64,000 nt of DNA from Acidovorax sp. FJL06 (GCF_003852545.1 NZ_QAJR01000011.1:85590-149589), one strand, 5' to 3'; positions 7,952 to 16,634 are shown, counted from the stretch's first letter. The notes: generated by a model not told the origin, from the letters alone. Made by a program: numbers and translations.

Positions 7952-10197
7952 GCAGCCTGGACGCGTACAAGGACCGCTCGATGCAGGAGCTGTTCCACAT
8001 GGAGGCGCAGGCGCAGACCGAGGTGCTCACTGCGGGCCTGCTGGCGCTGGAGCGCGAGCCCTCGGACCCGGCCGCGCTCGATGCCTGCATGCGGGCCGCA
8101 CATTCGCTCAAGGGGGCTGCGCGCATCGTCGGGCTGGATGCCGCAGTGCAACTGGCCCACCGCATGGAAGACCTGCTGGTGGCGGCGCAGGAGGGGCGGT
8201 TGCCGCTGCGGTCCGAGCACATCGATGCCCTGCTGCGGGGCTCTGACATGCTGCTGCGCCTGGGGGGCGGTGGGGTGGCGGACGGCCTGCCGGACCTGCT
8301 GGCGCAACTGGACGGCGGCGGCGGTGCAGGGAGCGGCGGCAGTGCGGCCATGCCGGCCGGCGGGCCTGTGCAACGGGCCGGGGCCTTGCTGCCGGCCCTG
8401 GTCGGTGGGGCCGCAGAGCCCGCTGACACCGTGCCGGAGCAGCGGGAGCGCGTGCTGCGGGTGTCGGCCGAGCGGCTGGACCTGCTGCTCGATCTGGCCG
8501 GCCGCTCGCTGGTGGCCGCGCAGCGCGCGCAGCCGCTGGGGGAGGGGCTGGCGCGGCTGCGCCGGCTGCAGCAACAGATGGGCCAGTCGCTGGACGGGCT
8601 GCGCGAGGCCCTGCTGGGCCACGCGTTGCCGCCCGCTGCGCAGGCCCTGCTGGCCAGCGCCAGCGACCGGCTGCAGGAAGCCCAGGCGCAGTTGCAGAAC
8701 CACAGCGCAGAGTTCGACAGCTTTGCCTGGGACTTTGGCCAGCGCAGCCACCGGCTCTACGACGCTGCCCTGGCGTCGCGCATGCGCCCCTGCGCCGACC
8801 TGATGGCCAGCAAGGTGCGCATGGTGCGCGACCTGGGCCGCCAGCTGGGCAGGCAGGTGCGGCTCGAACTGGAGGGGGAGGGCACCCAGGCCGATCGGGA
8901 CGTGCTGGAGCGGCTGGAGGCGCCACTGATCCACCTGCTGCGCAACGCCGTGGACCACGGCATCGAGCCACCGGCCGAGCGGGCCCGGCTGGGCAAGCCT
9001 GCCGAAGGGGTGGTGCGCCTGCGTGCCCGGCATTTTGCGGGGCGCCTGCTGCTGGATGTGGAAGACGACGGGCGCGGCGTGGACCTGGAGCGCGTGCGCG
9101 CCGCCGTGCGTGAGCGCCGCCTGGTCCCGGCCGACATGGCGCAGCAGCTGGGCGAGGACGAGCTGCTGGCCTTCCTCTTCCTGCCCGGTTTCAGCATGAG
9201 CCCGGTGCTCAGCGACGTATCGGGCCGTGGCGTTGGCCTGGACGTGGTCCAGCATGAGCTGCGCAGCCTGCGTGGCAGTGTGCGCCTGCGCCAGCGCGAG
9301 GGCCTGGGCTGCCAGTTCCAGATCGAGTTGCCGCTGACGCTGTCGGTGCTGCGCAGCCTGATTGTCGAGATCGGCGGCGAGCCCTATGCCCTGCCGCTGG
9401 CCAAGGTGGAGCGCGTGCTGCGGGTGGCGCCCGAGGCCATCGCAGGGATCGAAGGCCAGCAGCACCTCTGGCACGACGGGCGTCACATCGGCCTGCTGGC
9501 GGCGAGCCAGCTGCTGCAGGTGCCGGGCGTGCAGCGCGACCTGCCGGGGTCGCCGGGGCTGCCGGTGGTGCTGCTGTCCGGCCCCGAGGCATGCCACGCC
9601 GTGGCGGTCGAGCAGGTGCTGGGCGAGAGCAGCCTGGCGGTGATGCCGCTGGACCCCCGGCTGGGTGCGGTGAGGGGGGTGTCTGCGGGGGCCTTGCTCG
9701 ACGACGGTTCGCCGGTGCTGATCCTGGATGCCGATGAACTGTTGCACTCGGCGGGCAAGTTGCTGGGCGGCGGGCAGGTGGAGCGCGTGGCGCGGCCCGA
9801 AGGCCTGGCGCCGCAGGCGCGCAAGCGCGTGCTGGTGGTGGACGATTCGCTGACCGTGCGCGAGCTGGAGCGCAAGCTGCTGAGCAGCCGCGGCTATGAG
9901 GTGAGCGTGGCGGTGGATGGCATGGATGGCTGGAATGTGCTGCGCGGCGGCCATTTCGACCTGCTGGTCACCGACATCGACATGCCGCGCATGGACGGCA
10001 TCGAACTCGTCACGCAGCTGCGCCGCGATCCGCGCCTGCAGTCGCTGCCGGTGATCGTGGTGTCGTACAAAGACCGCGAGGAAGACCGCCGCCGGGGCCT
10101 GGAGGCCGGCGCCGACCATTACCTGACGAAATCGAGCTTTCACGACGAAAGCCTGCTGGAGGCCGTCCACATGCTCTTGGGGGATGCGCACGCATGA
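7948..10197 (+). CDS. wspE: Hybrid CheA kinase with C-terminal receiver, WspE
   Basis: A 749-residue hybrid histidine kinase that phosphorylates WspR and WspF. Domain order: Hpt with phospho-accepting His52 in AHSLKGAARIVGL; a helical dimerisation region; HATPase with the N-box around Asn333 (HLLRNAVDHGIE) and the G-box DVSGRGVGLDVV around 423; a CheW-like domain (PLTLSVLRSLIVEIGGEPYALP); and a receiver from about 625 with VLVVDDSLTVRELE and phospho-acceptor Asp676 in TDIDMPRMDG. There is no P2 domain. This is the layout of Pseudomonas WspE. The start at 7948 is set by the ATGA overlap with wspD; the frame is open for hundreds of bases upstream, but that part is only shadow. Confidence 0.94.
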   Translation: MSSLDAYKDRSMQELFHMEAQAQTEVLTAGLLALEREPSDPAALDACMRAAHSLKGAARIVGLDAAVQLAHRMEDLLVAAQEGRLPLRSEHIDALLRGSDMLLRLGGGGVADGLPDLLAQLDGGGGAGSGGSAAMPAGGPVQRAGALLPALVGGAAEPADTVPEQRERVLRVSAERLDLLLDLAGRSLVAAQRAQPLGEGLARLRRLQQQMGQSLDGLREALLGHALPPAAQALLASASDRLQEAQAQLQNHSAEFDSFAWDFGQRSHRLYDAALASRMRPCADLMASKVRMVRDLGRQLGRQVRLELEGEGTQADRDVLERLEAPLIHLLRNAVDHGIEPPAERARLGKPAEGVVRLRARHFAGRLLLDVEDDGRGVDLERVRAAVRERRLVPADMAQQLGEDELLAFLFLPGFSMSPVLSDVSGRGVGLDVVQHELRSLRGSVRLRQREGLGCQFQIELPLTLSVLRSLIVEIGGEPYALPLAKVERVLRVAPEAIAGIEGQQHLWHDGRHIGLLAASQLLQVPGVQRDLPGSPGLPVVLLSGPEACHAVAVEQVLGESSLAVMPLDPRLGAVRGVSAGALLDDGSPVLILDADELLHSAGKLLGGGQVERVARPEGLAPQARKRVLVVDDSLTVRELERKLLSSRGYEVSVAVDGMDGWNVLRGGHFDLLVTDIDMPRMDGIELVTQLRRDPRLQSLPVIVVSYKDREEDRRRGLEAGADHYLTKSSFHDESLLEAVHMLLGDAHA

Positions 10198-11198
10198 AAC
10201 TTGCCATCGTGGCCGATACCGCCGGGCGGGCCCTGGCCTTGCGCCGGCTGTTCGAGCCGCTGCACCAGCAGGCCTGGCAGGCGCTCGGCCTGGAGGAGGC
10301 CCGCCGGCAGCTGAGCGCCGAGCCCCCCGACCTGTTGCTGCAGCAGCTCGACAGCGAGACGGATGTCGAGCGCGCGCGCCAGCTGCAGGCGGTTCTGCCC
10401 TGTCCCGTGCTGCTGTTCACCACGCTCGCCGAGCCCCGCGCAGACCTGGTGTTTGCTGCGCTGGGACTGGGTGCGCGCGATGTGGTCGATCTTCCGGGCC
10501 TGGGCGTGCGGCCTGATATCGACGCAGAGCGGTTGCTGCGGCGCATCCGCAACATCGGGTTGCTCAGCAGCGGGCCGGCGCAGCATGCCAAGGCCGGTGC
10601 GGCGCCGGCCCCCGCGCCGCGCCCGCCCTCAGACCCCTGGCCGGCGCTGGTGGCGGTGGGCGCATCGGCCGGCGGCCCGGCCACGCTGAGCACGCTGCTG
10701 GGCAGCCTGCCGGCCAGCTTCCGGGGGAGCGTGGTGCTGGTGCAGCACCTGGACGACCGGTTTTCCGCCGGCATGGCCGACTGGCTCGCGCGCGAATGCG
10801 CGCTGCCGGTGCGTCTGGCGCGCCCCGGCGATGTGCCGCAGCCGGGGGCGGTGTTGCTGGCGGGCGGAAACAGCCATTTGCGGCTGGAGCGCAGCGGGGC
10901 GCTGGCCTATGCCGACGAGCCGGCGGGGTTGCCGTATCGGCCGTCGGTCGATGTGTTCCTGCACAGCGTGGCCCAGCATTGGCGGGGCGTGGCCGTGGGC
11001 GTGCTGCTGACCGGCATGGGCAGCGACGGCGCCCAGGGGCTCAAGGCCATGCGCGAGCGCGGCTTCACGACCATTGCCCAGGACCGTGCCAGCAGCGCCG
11101 TGTGGGGCATGCCCAAGGCGGCGGTAGAGATCAACGCGGCGACCCAGGTGTTGCCTCTGTCGCAGATTGCCGCCCGCCTGGTGGCGCTGTGCGCCTGA
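10194..11198 (+). CDS. wspF: CheB-type methylesterase WspF with a degenerate receiver
   Basis: A 334-residue receptor methylesterase/deamidase that removes methyl groups from WspA and keeps the pathway off. The catalytic domain is intact: Ser158 in GASAGGPA, His185 in VQHLDD and Asp278 in TGMGSDGAQG. The N-terminal receiver has the family fold outline (MKLAIVADTAGRALALRRLF ... GARDVVDLPGLG), but the phospho-acceptor strand reads PPDLLLQQLDSETD. The Asp expected after the hydrophobic strand is Gln51, and the MPxMDG loop is missing. Asp53 is nearby but out of register. It overlaps wspE by four bases (ATGA). Confidence 0.93.
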   Translation: MKLAIVADTAGRALALRRLFEPLHQQAWQALGLEEARRQLSAEPPDLLLQQLDSETDVERARQLQAVLPCPVLLFTTLAEPRADLVFAALGLGARDVVDLPGLGVRPDIDAERLLRRIRNIGLLSSGPAQHAKAGAAPAPAPRPPSDPWPALVAVGASAGGPATLSTLLGSLPASFRGSVVLVQHLDDRFSAGMADWLARECALPVRLARPGDVPQPGAVLLAGGNSHLRLERSGALAYADEPAGLPYRPSVDVFLHSVAQHWRGVAVGVLLTGMGSDGAQGLKAMRERGFTTIAQDRASSAVWGMPKAAVEINAATQVLPLSQIAARLVALCA

Positions 11199-11235
11199 AT
11201 GCCTGAACGCCTGAAAGAAACATGAGGAGAACGTG

Positions 11236-12258
11236 ATGACGACGACAGGTATCGACCCGCAGCCCGACCGCCCGGCGGGCGCCGAGGTTGGCGATGTGAT
11301 GGTCCTGCTGGTCGATGACCAGGTCCTGATCGGCGAGGCGGTGCGGCGCATGCTGGCCGACGAGGTGGGCATCGACTTCCACTATTGCAGCACGCCGGTG
11401 GAGGCGGTGGGCGTGGCCGACCGCATCCGCCCTGCGGTGATCCTGCAGGACCTGGTGATGCCGGGCGTGGACGGACTGGACCTGGTGCGCGGCTACCGCG
11501 CGGTGGAGGCCCTCTGCGATACGCCCATCATCGTGCTGTCCTCCAAAGAAGACGCCCGCGTGAAGAGCCAGGCCTTTGCGGCCGGGGCCAACGACTACGT
11601 CGTCAAGCTGCCCGATGCCATTGAGCTGGTGGCGCGCATCCGCTACCACGCGCGTGCCTACATGGCCCTGAAGCAGCGCGACGAGGCCAACCGCGCGCTG
11701 CGCCTGAGCCAGCAGCAGCTGCAGGAAACCAACCTGGCGCTGCAGCAGCTGATGAAGTCGGACGGCCTCACCGGCCTGTCCAACCGTCGCCACTTCGATG
11801 AGTTTCTGCTCACCGAATGGCTGCGCGGCCGCCGCAACCGCAGCGAGCTATCGCTGCTGCTGCTGGATGTGGACCACTTCAAGGCCTACAACGACCACTA
11901 TGGCCATGTGATGGGCGACGACGCGCTGCGTGCGGTGGCCCAGGCACTGGCCAGTGTGCGCCGGCGTGCCACGGACCTGGCCGCCCGCTACGGCGGCGAA
12001 GAGTTTGCGATGGTGCTGCCCGAGACTGCGCTCAGCGGCGCACGCCTGCTGGCTGAAAAATTGCGGCTGGCCATCGAGGCGCTGGCCATCCCGCACGGCG
12101 TGCTGGCCGAGGGCTCCGTGGTGACCGTCTCGATCGGGGTCGCCTCGCTGGTGCCCAGCGAGGCGCAAGAACCGGTGGCGCTGATCGAATGGGCCGACCG
12201 CGCGCTCTATCACGCCAAGAACCAGGGACGCAACCGGGTGGAGGTGGTACCGGCATAG
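11236..12258 (+). CDS. wspR: Response regulator diguanylate cyclase WspR
   Basis: A 340-residue output protein of the Wsp pathway that makes cyclic di-GMP from two GTP when phosphorylated by WspE. The receiver (about 12-140) has [20 protein letters not shown] and phospho-acceptor Asp72 in [12 protein letters not shown] helical stalk ([18 protein letters not shown]) leads to the GGDEF domain with active site GGEEF at 253-257 and the inhibitory-site motif R244-x-x-D247 just before it. All features match Pseudomonas WspR closely. AGGAGA at 11225-11230 favours ATG 11236 over GTG 11233. It is the last gene of the operon. Confidence 0.95.
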   Translation: MTTTGIDPQPDRPAGAEVGDVMVLLVDDQVLIGEAVRRMLADEVGIDFHYCSTPVEAVGVADRIRPAVILQDLVMPGVDGLDLVRGYRAVEALCDTPIIVLSSKEDARVKSQAFAAGANDYVVKLPDAIELVARIRYHARAYMALKQRDEANRALRLSQQQLQETNLALQQLMKSDGLTGLSNRRHFDEFLLTEWLRGRRNRSELSLLLLDVDHFKAYNDHYGHVMGDDALRAVAQALASVRRRATDLAARYGGEEFAMVLPETALSGARLLAEKLRLAIEALAIPHGVLAEGSVVTVSIGVASLVPSEAQEPVALIEWADRALYHAKNQGRNRVEVVPA

Positions 12259-12304
12259 CCGGGGGGCGGGGCCCGCCTCGGCTCCCTGCGCGCCAAGGCC
12301 CGGG

Positions 12305-12339
12305 CAAAAAAATGCCGGTCAGTGGGGGCTGACCGGCAT
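12305..12339 (-). terminator. Rho-independent terminator of the FKBP gene
   Basis: A perfect 11-base stem (12312-12322 with 12329-12339) and a 6-base loop. On the minus strand it is followed by a run of eight T, so it terminates transcription from the FKBP gene. On the plus strand there is no T-run after it, so it is not a good terminator for wspR. Confidence 0.85.
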
Positions 12340-12395
12340 CGGGCCCGAAGGCCGTTTGGAGAGGGAGGTTCAGGCCGTCAGGCCCAGGGGGCTGC

Positions 12396-12755
12396 TCAGC
12401 GGCCGACCTTCAGCAGTTCCACATCGAACTTCAGCGTGGCGTTCGGGGGGATCACGCCACCGGCGCCGCGGGCGCCATAGCCCAGGGCGGCGGGGATGAT
12501 CAGCGTGCGCTGGCCGCCGATCTTCATGCCCTGCACGCCTTCGTCCCAGCCCTTGATGACCATGCCGGCGCCCAGCGAGAACTCGAAGGGGTCGTTGCGG
12601 TCGCGGCTGGAGTCGAACTTGGCGCCTTGCTCGCCGTTGTTGTAGAGCCAGCCGGTGTAGTGCACCGACACGTTCTGGCCCTTGGTGGCCTCGGCGCCTT
12701 CGCCCACGGTGGTGTCTTCGTACTGCAGGCCGGATGCGGTGGTGGTCAGTGCCAT
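12396..12755 (-). CDS. FKBP-type peptidyl-prolyl isomerase
   Basis: A 119-residue single-domain FKBP that catalyses cis/trans isomerisation of X-Pro bonds. It shows the FKBP signature residues: SVHYTGWLYNNGEQGAKFDS, PFEFSLGAGMVIKGWDEG, GMKIGGQRTLIIPAALGYG and the end IPPNATLKFDVELLKV. There is no signal peptide, so it is a cytoplasmic folding helper. A good terminator lies 57 bases downstream. Immediately upstream is a copy of the dispersed palindrome, so its promoter must lie within or beside that element. It is monocistronic. Confidence 0.94.
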   Translation of the reverse strand: MALTTTASGLQYEDTTVGEGAEATKGQNVSVHYTGWLYNNGEQGAKFDSSRDRNDPFEFSLGAGMVIKGWDEGVQGMKIGGQRTLIIPAALGYGARGAGGVIPPNATLKFDVELLKVGR

Positions 12756-12785
12756 GGTGGAGGTTCCTTGAATACTATTAAAAAT

Positions 12786-12824
12786 ATAGCTTCTAGCGCT
12801 TGCTCATCGCGCGCTAGAAGCTAT
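12786..12824. repeat. Dispersed palindrome, copy 1
   Basis: A perfect 14-base inverted repeat: ATAGCTTCTAGCGC at 12786-12799 pairs with 12811-12824 across an 11-base loop. An A/T-rich leader (ATTAAAAAT) precedes it. It belongs to the same family as the elements at 17839, 30201, 36498 and 51931. It lies between the FKBP and HxlR genes and could act as a promoter-flanking or RNA hairpin element. Confidence 0.8.
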
Positions 12825-12888
12825 CTGGAATCCTATTTTAGCGAAAGCCCCGGGTGTGGCCGGGGGCCAGGGTGCTGGGGCTGGGGGC

Positions 12889-13197
12889 TCAGGCCTTCTT
12901 GGCGCGGCCTGCCACCCAGCGGGTGGCGAAGGCCTGCACGTCCGACAGGCGCTTGAGCAGGTCGGCGCCCGAGGGGGTGACGGTGTAGCCGTCGCTGCCG
13001 TGGTCCACAAAGCCGGCTTCACGCAGCTCTTTGATGCGGGTGTTGAGCGTGTTGGGGGTGATGCCGCCCACGCTGTCCTGCAGCAGGCGGAAGGTCTGGG
13101 GGTGGCCGTCCTTCAGCGCCCACAGCACGCGCAGCGCATAACGGCATTCGAGTTTTTCGAAAAGCTGGTTGATGGAAGCATTTTCTTTGGAGCTCAT
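12889..13197 (-). CDS. HxlR-family winged-helix regulator
   Basis: A 102-residue winged-helix DNA-binding protein of the HxlR type. It shows the pattern KLECRYALRVLWALKDGHP, then the recognition region FRLLQDSVGGITPNTLNTRI and the wing (ELREAGFVDHGSDGYTVTPSG). A cysteine (in LECRYAL) is placed as in redox- or electrophile-sensing HxlR proteins, but one cysteine is weak evidence. A matching promoter lies 78-106 bases upstream, with an inverted repeat over its -35 box that could be its own operator. The target genes are unknown; neighbours are not obviously linked. Confidence 0.88.
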   Translation of the reverse strand: MSSKENASINQLFEKLECRYALRVLWALKDGHPQTFRLLQDSVGGITPNTLNTRIKELREAGFVDHGSDGYTVTPSGADLLKRLSDVQAFATRWVAGRAKKA

Positions 13198-13274
13198 GGA
13201 CGCTTCTCCTCGCGCAAAGTGTGAATTCAGGTTCGGTGCGGGTGGCCGTTGGCCAGGCCCGCTGATGCGCTGAG

Positions 13275-13313
13275 ACTATAGCGCGGAACCCATTTTGCTA
13301 CAAGTTTAGTAGC
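13275..13313 (-). promoter_or_regulatory. Promoter and candidate operator of the HxlR gene
   Basis: On the minus strand, TTGTAG (13298-13303) and TATAGT (13275-13280) are separated by exactly 17 bases, a good sigma-70 promoter. The inverted repeat GCTAC-N7-GTAGC (13297-13313) covers the -35 box, which suits autorepression. The repeat may also be a decayed copy of the dispersed palindrome leader (TTTGCTA...TAGTAGC). Confidence 0.6.
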
Positions 13314-13402
13314 TCAGAACGCACAGCACGCATGCGCTAAGGGCGAAAAATACGATGTTGCGTATCAAACTGTTGCGACAGGGCCACGGTTTGGGGGCTG
13401 CG

Positions 13403-14305
13403 TCAGGCACGCCCCAGGCCCGCCAGATGGCCCACCAGCAACTGGGCGGCGGGCGGGAGCCATTGGGCACTTCGGTAGCAGATGGCGAAGCGCCGCTGGG
13501 CCCAGGTATCGCTCAGCGGGACGATGCGCACCGGCGCCAGCTGGGCAAAGGGCTGGGCCACTTCGCGCGGCACCACGCTGATGGCGAGGTTGGCACGCAC
13601 CACCCGCAGGGCCGCGTCAAAGTTGGACACCAGCACCCGGTGGGCCAGCATTTTCCCCTCCACGGCGGCGGCGCGTGCCAGCAGCACCTGCACCGCGCTC
13701 AGGGCGGGCATGCTGACGAATTCATGTTCCAGCACATCGGCAAACCGCACGCTCTGCAGTTGGGCCACGGGGTGGGACTGGTGGGCCACCACGGCCAGGT
13801 GGTCGCTGCGGTAGGCGCTGGTTTCCAGGCCGGAGAGGTCGGCCGCGTCCCAGCAGATGCCGATCGAGGCGCTGCCGTCGCGCACACCCTGCACCACGTC
13901 GGGGCTCACACGCTCTTCCAGGCTGATCTGGATGTTGCGGTGCGCCGGGTCTTGCAGAAAGGCGGCCACATCGTCGGCCAGCGACTCGGCCATGACGGAC
14001 GCGGTGACCAGCATGCGCACATGGCCGCGCGTGCCGGTGGCATAGGCCGCCATGTCGCGCTCGATCTGGCCCACGCTGGCCAGCATGGTGCGCGCGTGTT
14101 CCAGCAGGGTTTCGCCCGCCGGGGTGGGCACCACGCCCCGGCGCTTGCGCAGCAGCAGCGGTGTGCCCACCGTGTCTTCGAGCTGTGCCAGCCGCTTGCT
14201 GATGGCCGAGCCGACGATGGACTCCTGCTCGGCCACGCGCGCAATGCTGCGCTGCTCGCACACGGCGGCAAACAGCCGCAGGGTTTGCAGGTCCAGGTCG
14301 CGCAT
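13403..14305 (-). CDS. LysR-family transcriptional regulator
   Basis: A 300-residue LysR regulator. The N-terminal HTH (about 1-65) reads DLQTLRLFAAVCEQRSIARVAEQESIV then SAISKRLAQLEDTVGTPLL. The remainder is the effector-binding domain with two alpha/beta lobes (VRMLVTASVMAESLADDV, GSASIGICWDAADLSGLE, AVEGKMLAHRVLVSNFDAAL). It is divergent from the lyase/CoA-transferase/receptor genes across 122 bases that hold an inverted repeat, so it is most likely the regulator of that cluster. The inducer is probably the organic acid or its CoA ester (inference). Confidence 0.92.
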   Translation of the reverse strand: MRDLDLQTLRLFAAVCEQRSIARVAEQESIVGSAISKRLAQLEDTVGTPLLLRKRRGVVPTPAGETLLEHARTMLASVGQIERDMAAYATGTRGHVRMLVTASVMAESLADDVAAFLQDPAHRNIQISLEERVSPDVVQGVRDGSASIGICWDAADLSGLETSAYRSDHLAVVAHQSHPVAQLQSVRFADVLEHEFVSMPALSAVQVLLARAAAVEGKMLAHRVLVSNFDAALRVVRANLAISVVPREVAQPFAQLAPVRIVPLSDTWAQRRFAICYRSAQWLPPAAQLLVGHLAGLGRA

Positions 14306-14335
14306 GGCCTTGCCTCCAGGTGTTTGGTGTTCCTG

Positions 14336-14358
14336 TTTGGAATCATATGGCTTCCAAA
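14336..14358. promoter_or_regulatory. Candidate LysR operator in divergent promoter region
   Basis: TTTGGAA (14336-14342) and TTCCAAA (14352-14358) form a 7-base inverted repeat with a 9-base spacer, of the T-N11-A type bound by LysR proteins. A second short palindrome TTCTAGAA is at 14385-14392. Both lie between the divergent LysR and lyase genes. Confidence 0.5.
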
Positions 14359-14427
14359 ATGGATTTTCTGATTCTGTTGGGAATTTCTAGAATGGGCCGC
14401 AGAACACCACCAGACGGAGACAACACA

Positions 14428-15396
14428 GTGCGCACCCCCTCTACCGCTTCCACCACCCCGGCACGTGCCACCGTCCGCGAAGTGGGCCTGCGCGACGGCC
14501 TGCAAAGCATTGCCACCCTGGTGTCCACCGCGCACAAGATCGACTGGATCAACGCCGCCTACGCCGCTGGCCAGCGCGAGATTGAGGTCGGCTCCTTTGT
14601 GCCCGCCCGCCTGCTGCCCCAGCTGGCCGACACGGCCGAGGTGCTGGCGCATGCCAAAACCCTGCCGGGCCTGGTGGCCTCGGTGCTGGTGCCCAACTTC
14701 AAGGGGGCCGAGCGCGCGCTGGAGTGTGGCGCTGACCTGATGGTGGTGCCCCTGTCTGCCAGCCACGCCCACAGCCTGGCCAATCTGCGCAAGACGCCCG
14801 ACGAGGTGGTGGCCGAGGTGGCGCGCATCCGTGCGCTGCGCGACGCCAGCGGCAGCCCCACCGTGATCGAGGGCGGTGTGGGCACGGCCTTTGGCTGCAC
14901 CCTGCAGGGTGAGGTCGCTGCAAGTGAAGTCCTGCGCCTGATGGTGGCCCTGTTGGATGCCGGGGCCGACCGCGTGAGCCTGGCCGACACCGTGGGCTAT
15001 GCCGACCCGGCCGCCGTGGCCCGCCTGTTTGAAAAAGCGCGGGCCCTGGTCGGGGACCGCCTGTGCTGCGCCCACTTTCACGACACGCGTGGCATGGGCC
15101 TGGCCAATGTCTATGCTGCCTGGCAAACGGGTATCACCCGCTTTGACGCCTGCCTGGCCGGCATCGGCGGCTGCCCGCATGCACCGGGCGCCAGCGGCAA
15201 CGTCACCACCGAAGACCTGGTGTTCATGCTGGAGCGCATGGGCGTTGCCACCGGCATCGATGTGACCGCGCTGCTGGCGCTGCGCCAGCGCGTGGCCGGT
15301 TGGCTGGCGGGTGAAACCCTGCACGGCACGCTGTGGCAGGCGGGGCTGCCGCAGAATGCCGCACCCGCCGCGCTGCGCGAAGCCGCAACGGCCTGA
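14428..15396 (+). CDS. Hydroxymethylglutaryl-CoA lyase-like protein
   Basis: A 322-residue HMGL-like enzyme of the DRE-TIM family, which cleaves 3-hydroxyacyl-CoA thioesters such as HMG-CoA in an aldol-type reaction. Motifs: REVGLRDGLQ near the N terminus (metal and catalytic residues), the HFHDTRG metal histidines, and the HMGL cysteine signature GIGGCPHAPGASGN with Cys249. GTG 14428 is taken as the start because GGAGA lies 7 bases upstream; the frame is open further upstream, but that stretch covers the operator region. With the CoA-transferase 24 bases downstream it probably activates and cleaves a dicarboxylic hydroxy acid such as 3-hydroxy-3-methylglutarate or citramalate. The exact substrate is inference. 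Confidence 0.9.
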   Translation: MRTPSTASTTPARATVREVGLRDGLQSIATLVSTAHKIDWINAAYAAGQREIEVGSFVPARLLPQLADTAEVLAHAKTLPGLVASVLVPNFKGAERALECGADLMVVPLSASHAHSLANLRKTPDEVVAEVARIRALRDASGSPTVIEGGVGTAFGCTLQGEVAASEVLRLMVALLDAGADRVSLADTVGYADPAAVARLFEKARALVGDRLCCAHFHDTRGMGLANVYAAWQTGITRFDACLAGIGGCPHAPGASGNVTTEDLVFMLERMGVATGIDVTALLALRQRVAGWLAGETLHGTLWQAGLPQNAAPAALREAATA

Positions 15397-15419
15397 ACTC
15401 TTTTCTGAACGCTTAGAAC

Positions 15420-16634
15420 ATGCACGACACACCCGCCACTCCCTCGTCCCCCCGCCTGCCGCTCGAAGGCCTGCGCGTGGTGGAGTTCACCCACATGGTC
15501 ATGGGCCCCACCTGCGGCATGGTGCTGGCCGACCTGGGGGCCGAGGTCATCAAGGTCGAGCCGGTGGACGGCGACCGCACGCGCCACCTGCTGGGCGCGG
15601 GCGCGGGTTTCTTCCCCATGTTCAACCGCAACAAAAAAAGCATTGCGCTCGACCTGCGCAGCCCCGAGGGCCTGGCGGCGGCGCGCAAGCTCGCGGCCTC
15701 GGCCGATGTGGTGGCGCAGAACTTCAAGCCCGGCGTGATGACCAAATACGGCCTGGACTACGCGGCGCTGAGCCAGCTCAACCCGCGCCTCATCTACGTG
15801 AACCACACGGGCTTCCTGCCCGGCCCGTACGAGCACCGCACGGCGCTCGACGAGGTGGTGCAGATGATGGGCGGCCTGGCCTACATGACCGGCCGCCCCG
15901 GCGACCCGCTGCGCGCAGGCAGCAGCGTGAACGACATCATGGGCGGCATGTTCGGCGCGATTGGTGCCATGGCGGCGCTGATGCAGCGCGGCATCACCGG
16001 GCGCGGGCAGGAGGTGGACTCGGCCCTGTTCGAGAACAACGTCTTCCTGGTCGGACAGCACATGATGCAGTACGCCGTCACCGGCCAACCCGCCGCTCCC
16101 ATGCCCGACCGCATTTCGTCCTGGGCCGTGTACGACGTGTTCAGCGTGAAGGACGGCGGGCAGATCTTTTTGGCCGCCGTGAGCGATGCGCAGTGGCAGA
16201 CCTTCTGCGACGCCATGGGCTATGCCGACCTGAAGGCCGACACCGGCCTGGCCACCAACAACGACCGCGTGCGCGCCCGCCCCACACTGATGCCGGTGCT
16301 GCGCGAGCGGCTGGCGCAGCACTCGGCCGATGCCCTGGCCACGATCTTCGAGCGCCACGGCCTGCCGTTTGCGCCCATCCGCCGGCCCGAAGAGCTGTTT
16401 GACGACCCGCACCTGCAAGCCACCGGTGGCCTGGCCGACATCACGCTGCCCGACGGCGAGCGTGCAGGCCAGGCGGCGCAGATCACGCTCATGCCCCTGC
16501 GCATGGCGGGCCAGCGCCTGGACGTGCGCTGCGACCCGCCCCGCCTGGGCCAGCACACGGCCGAGCTGCTGCAGGGCCTGGGCTACACGGCCGATGAGGT
16601 GGCGGCCTTGCATGCTGCCGGGGCCATCGCCTGA
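15420..16634 (+). CDS. CaiB/BaiF family (class III) CoA-transferase
   Basis: A 404-residue class III CoA-transferase. It carries LRVVEFTHMVMGPTCGMVLADLGAEVIKVEP at the start, the NRNKKSIALDLRSPEG motif, and Asp144 in ALDEVVQMMGGL at the position of the catalytic aspartate. The remainder (GRGQEVDSALFENN, RPEELFDDPHL) is standard. It would move CoA from a donor such as succinyl-CoA onto an organic acid that the neighbouring lyase then cleaves. It is followed by a Bug-type periplasmic receptor, which fits uptake and catabolism of one compound. Confidence 0.92.
   Translation: MHDTPATPSSPRLPLEGLRVVEFTHMVMGPTCGMVLADLGAEVIKVEPVDGDRTRHLLGAGAGFFPMFNRNKKSIALDLRSPEGLAAARKLAASADVVAQNFKPGVMTKYGLDYAALSQLNPRLIYVNHTGFLPGPYEHRTALDEVVQMMGGLAYMTGRPGDPLRAGSSVNDIMGGMFGAIGAMAALMQRGITGRGQEVDSALFENNVFLVGQHMMQYAVTGQPAAPMPDRISSWAVYDVFSVKDGGQIFLAAVSDAQWQTFCDAMGYADLKADTGLATNNDRVRARPTLMPVLRERLAQHSADALATIFERHGLPFAPIRRPEELFDDPHLQATGGLADITLPDGERAGQAAQITLMPLRMAGQRLDVRCDPPRLGQHTAELLQGLGYTADEVAALHAAGAIA

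Noticed and set aside
7603-10191. An 862-codon minus-strand frame over wspD and wspE
   Set aside because: It is the antisense shadow of CheW and CheA domains that are well supported on the + strand.
12305-12339. Terminator for wspR
   Set aside because: The A-run precedes the stem on the + strand, so the T-run is only on the minus strand. It serves the FKBP gene.
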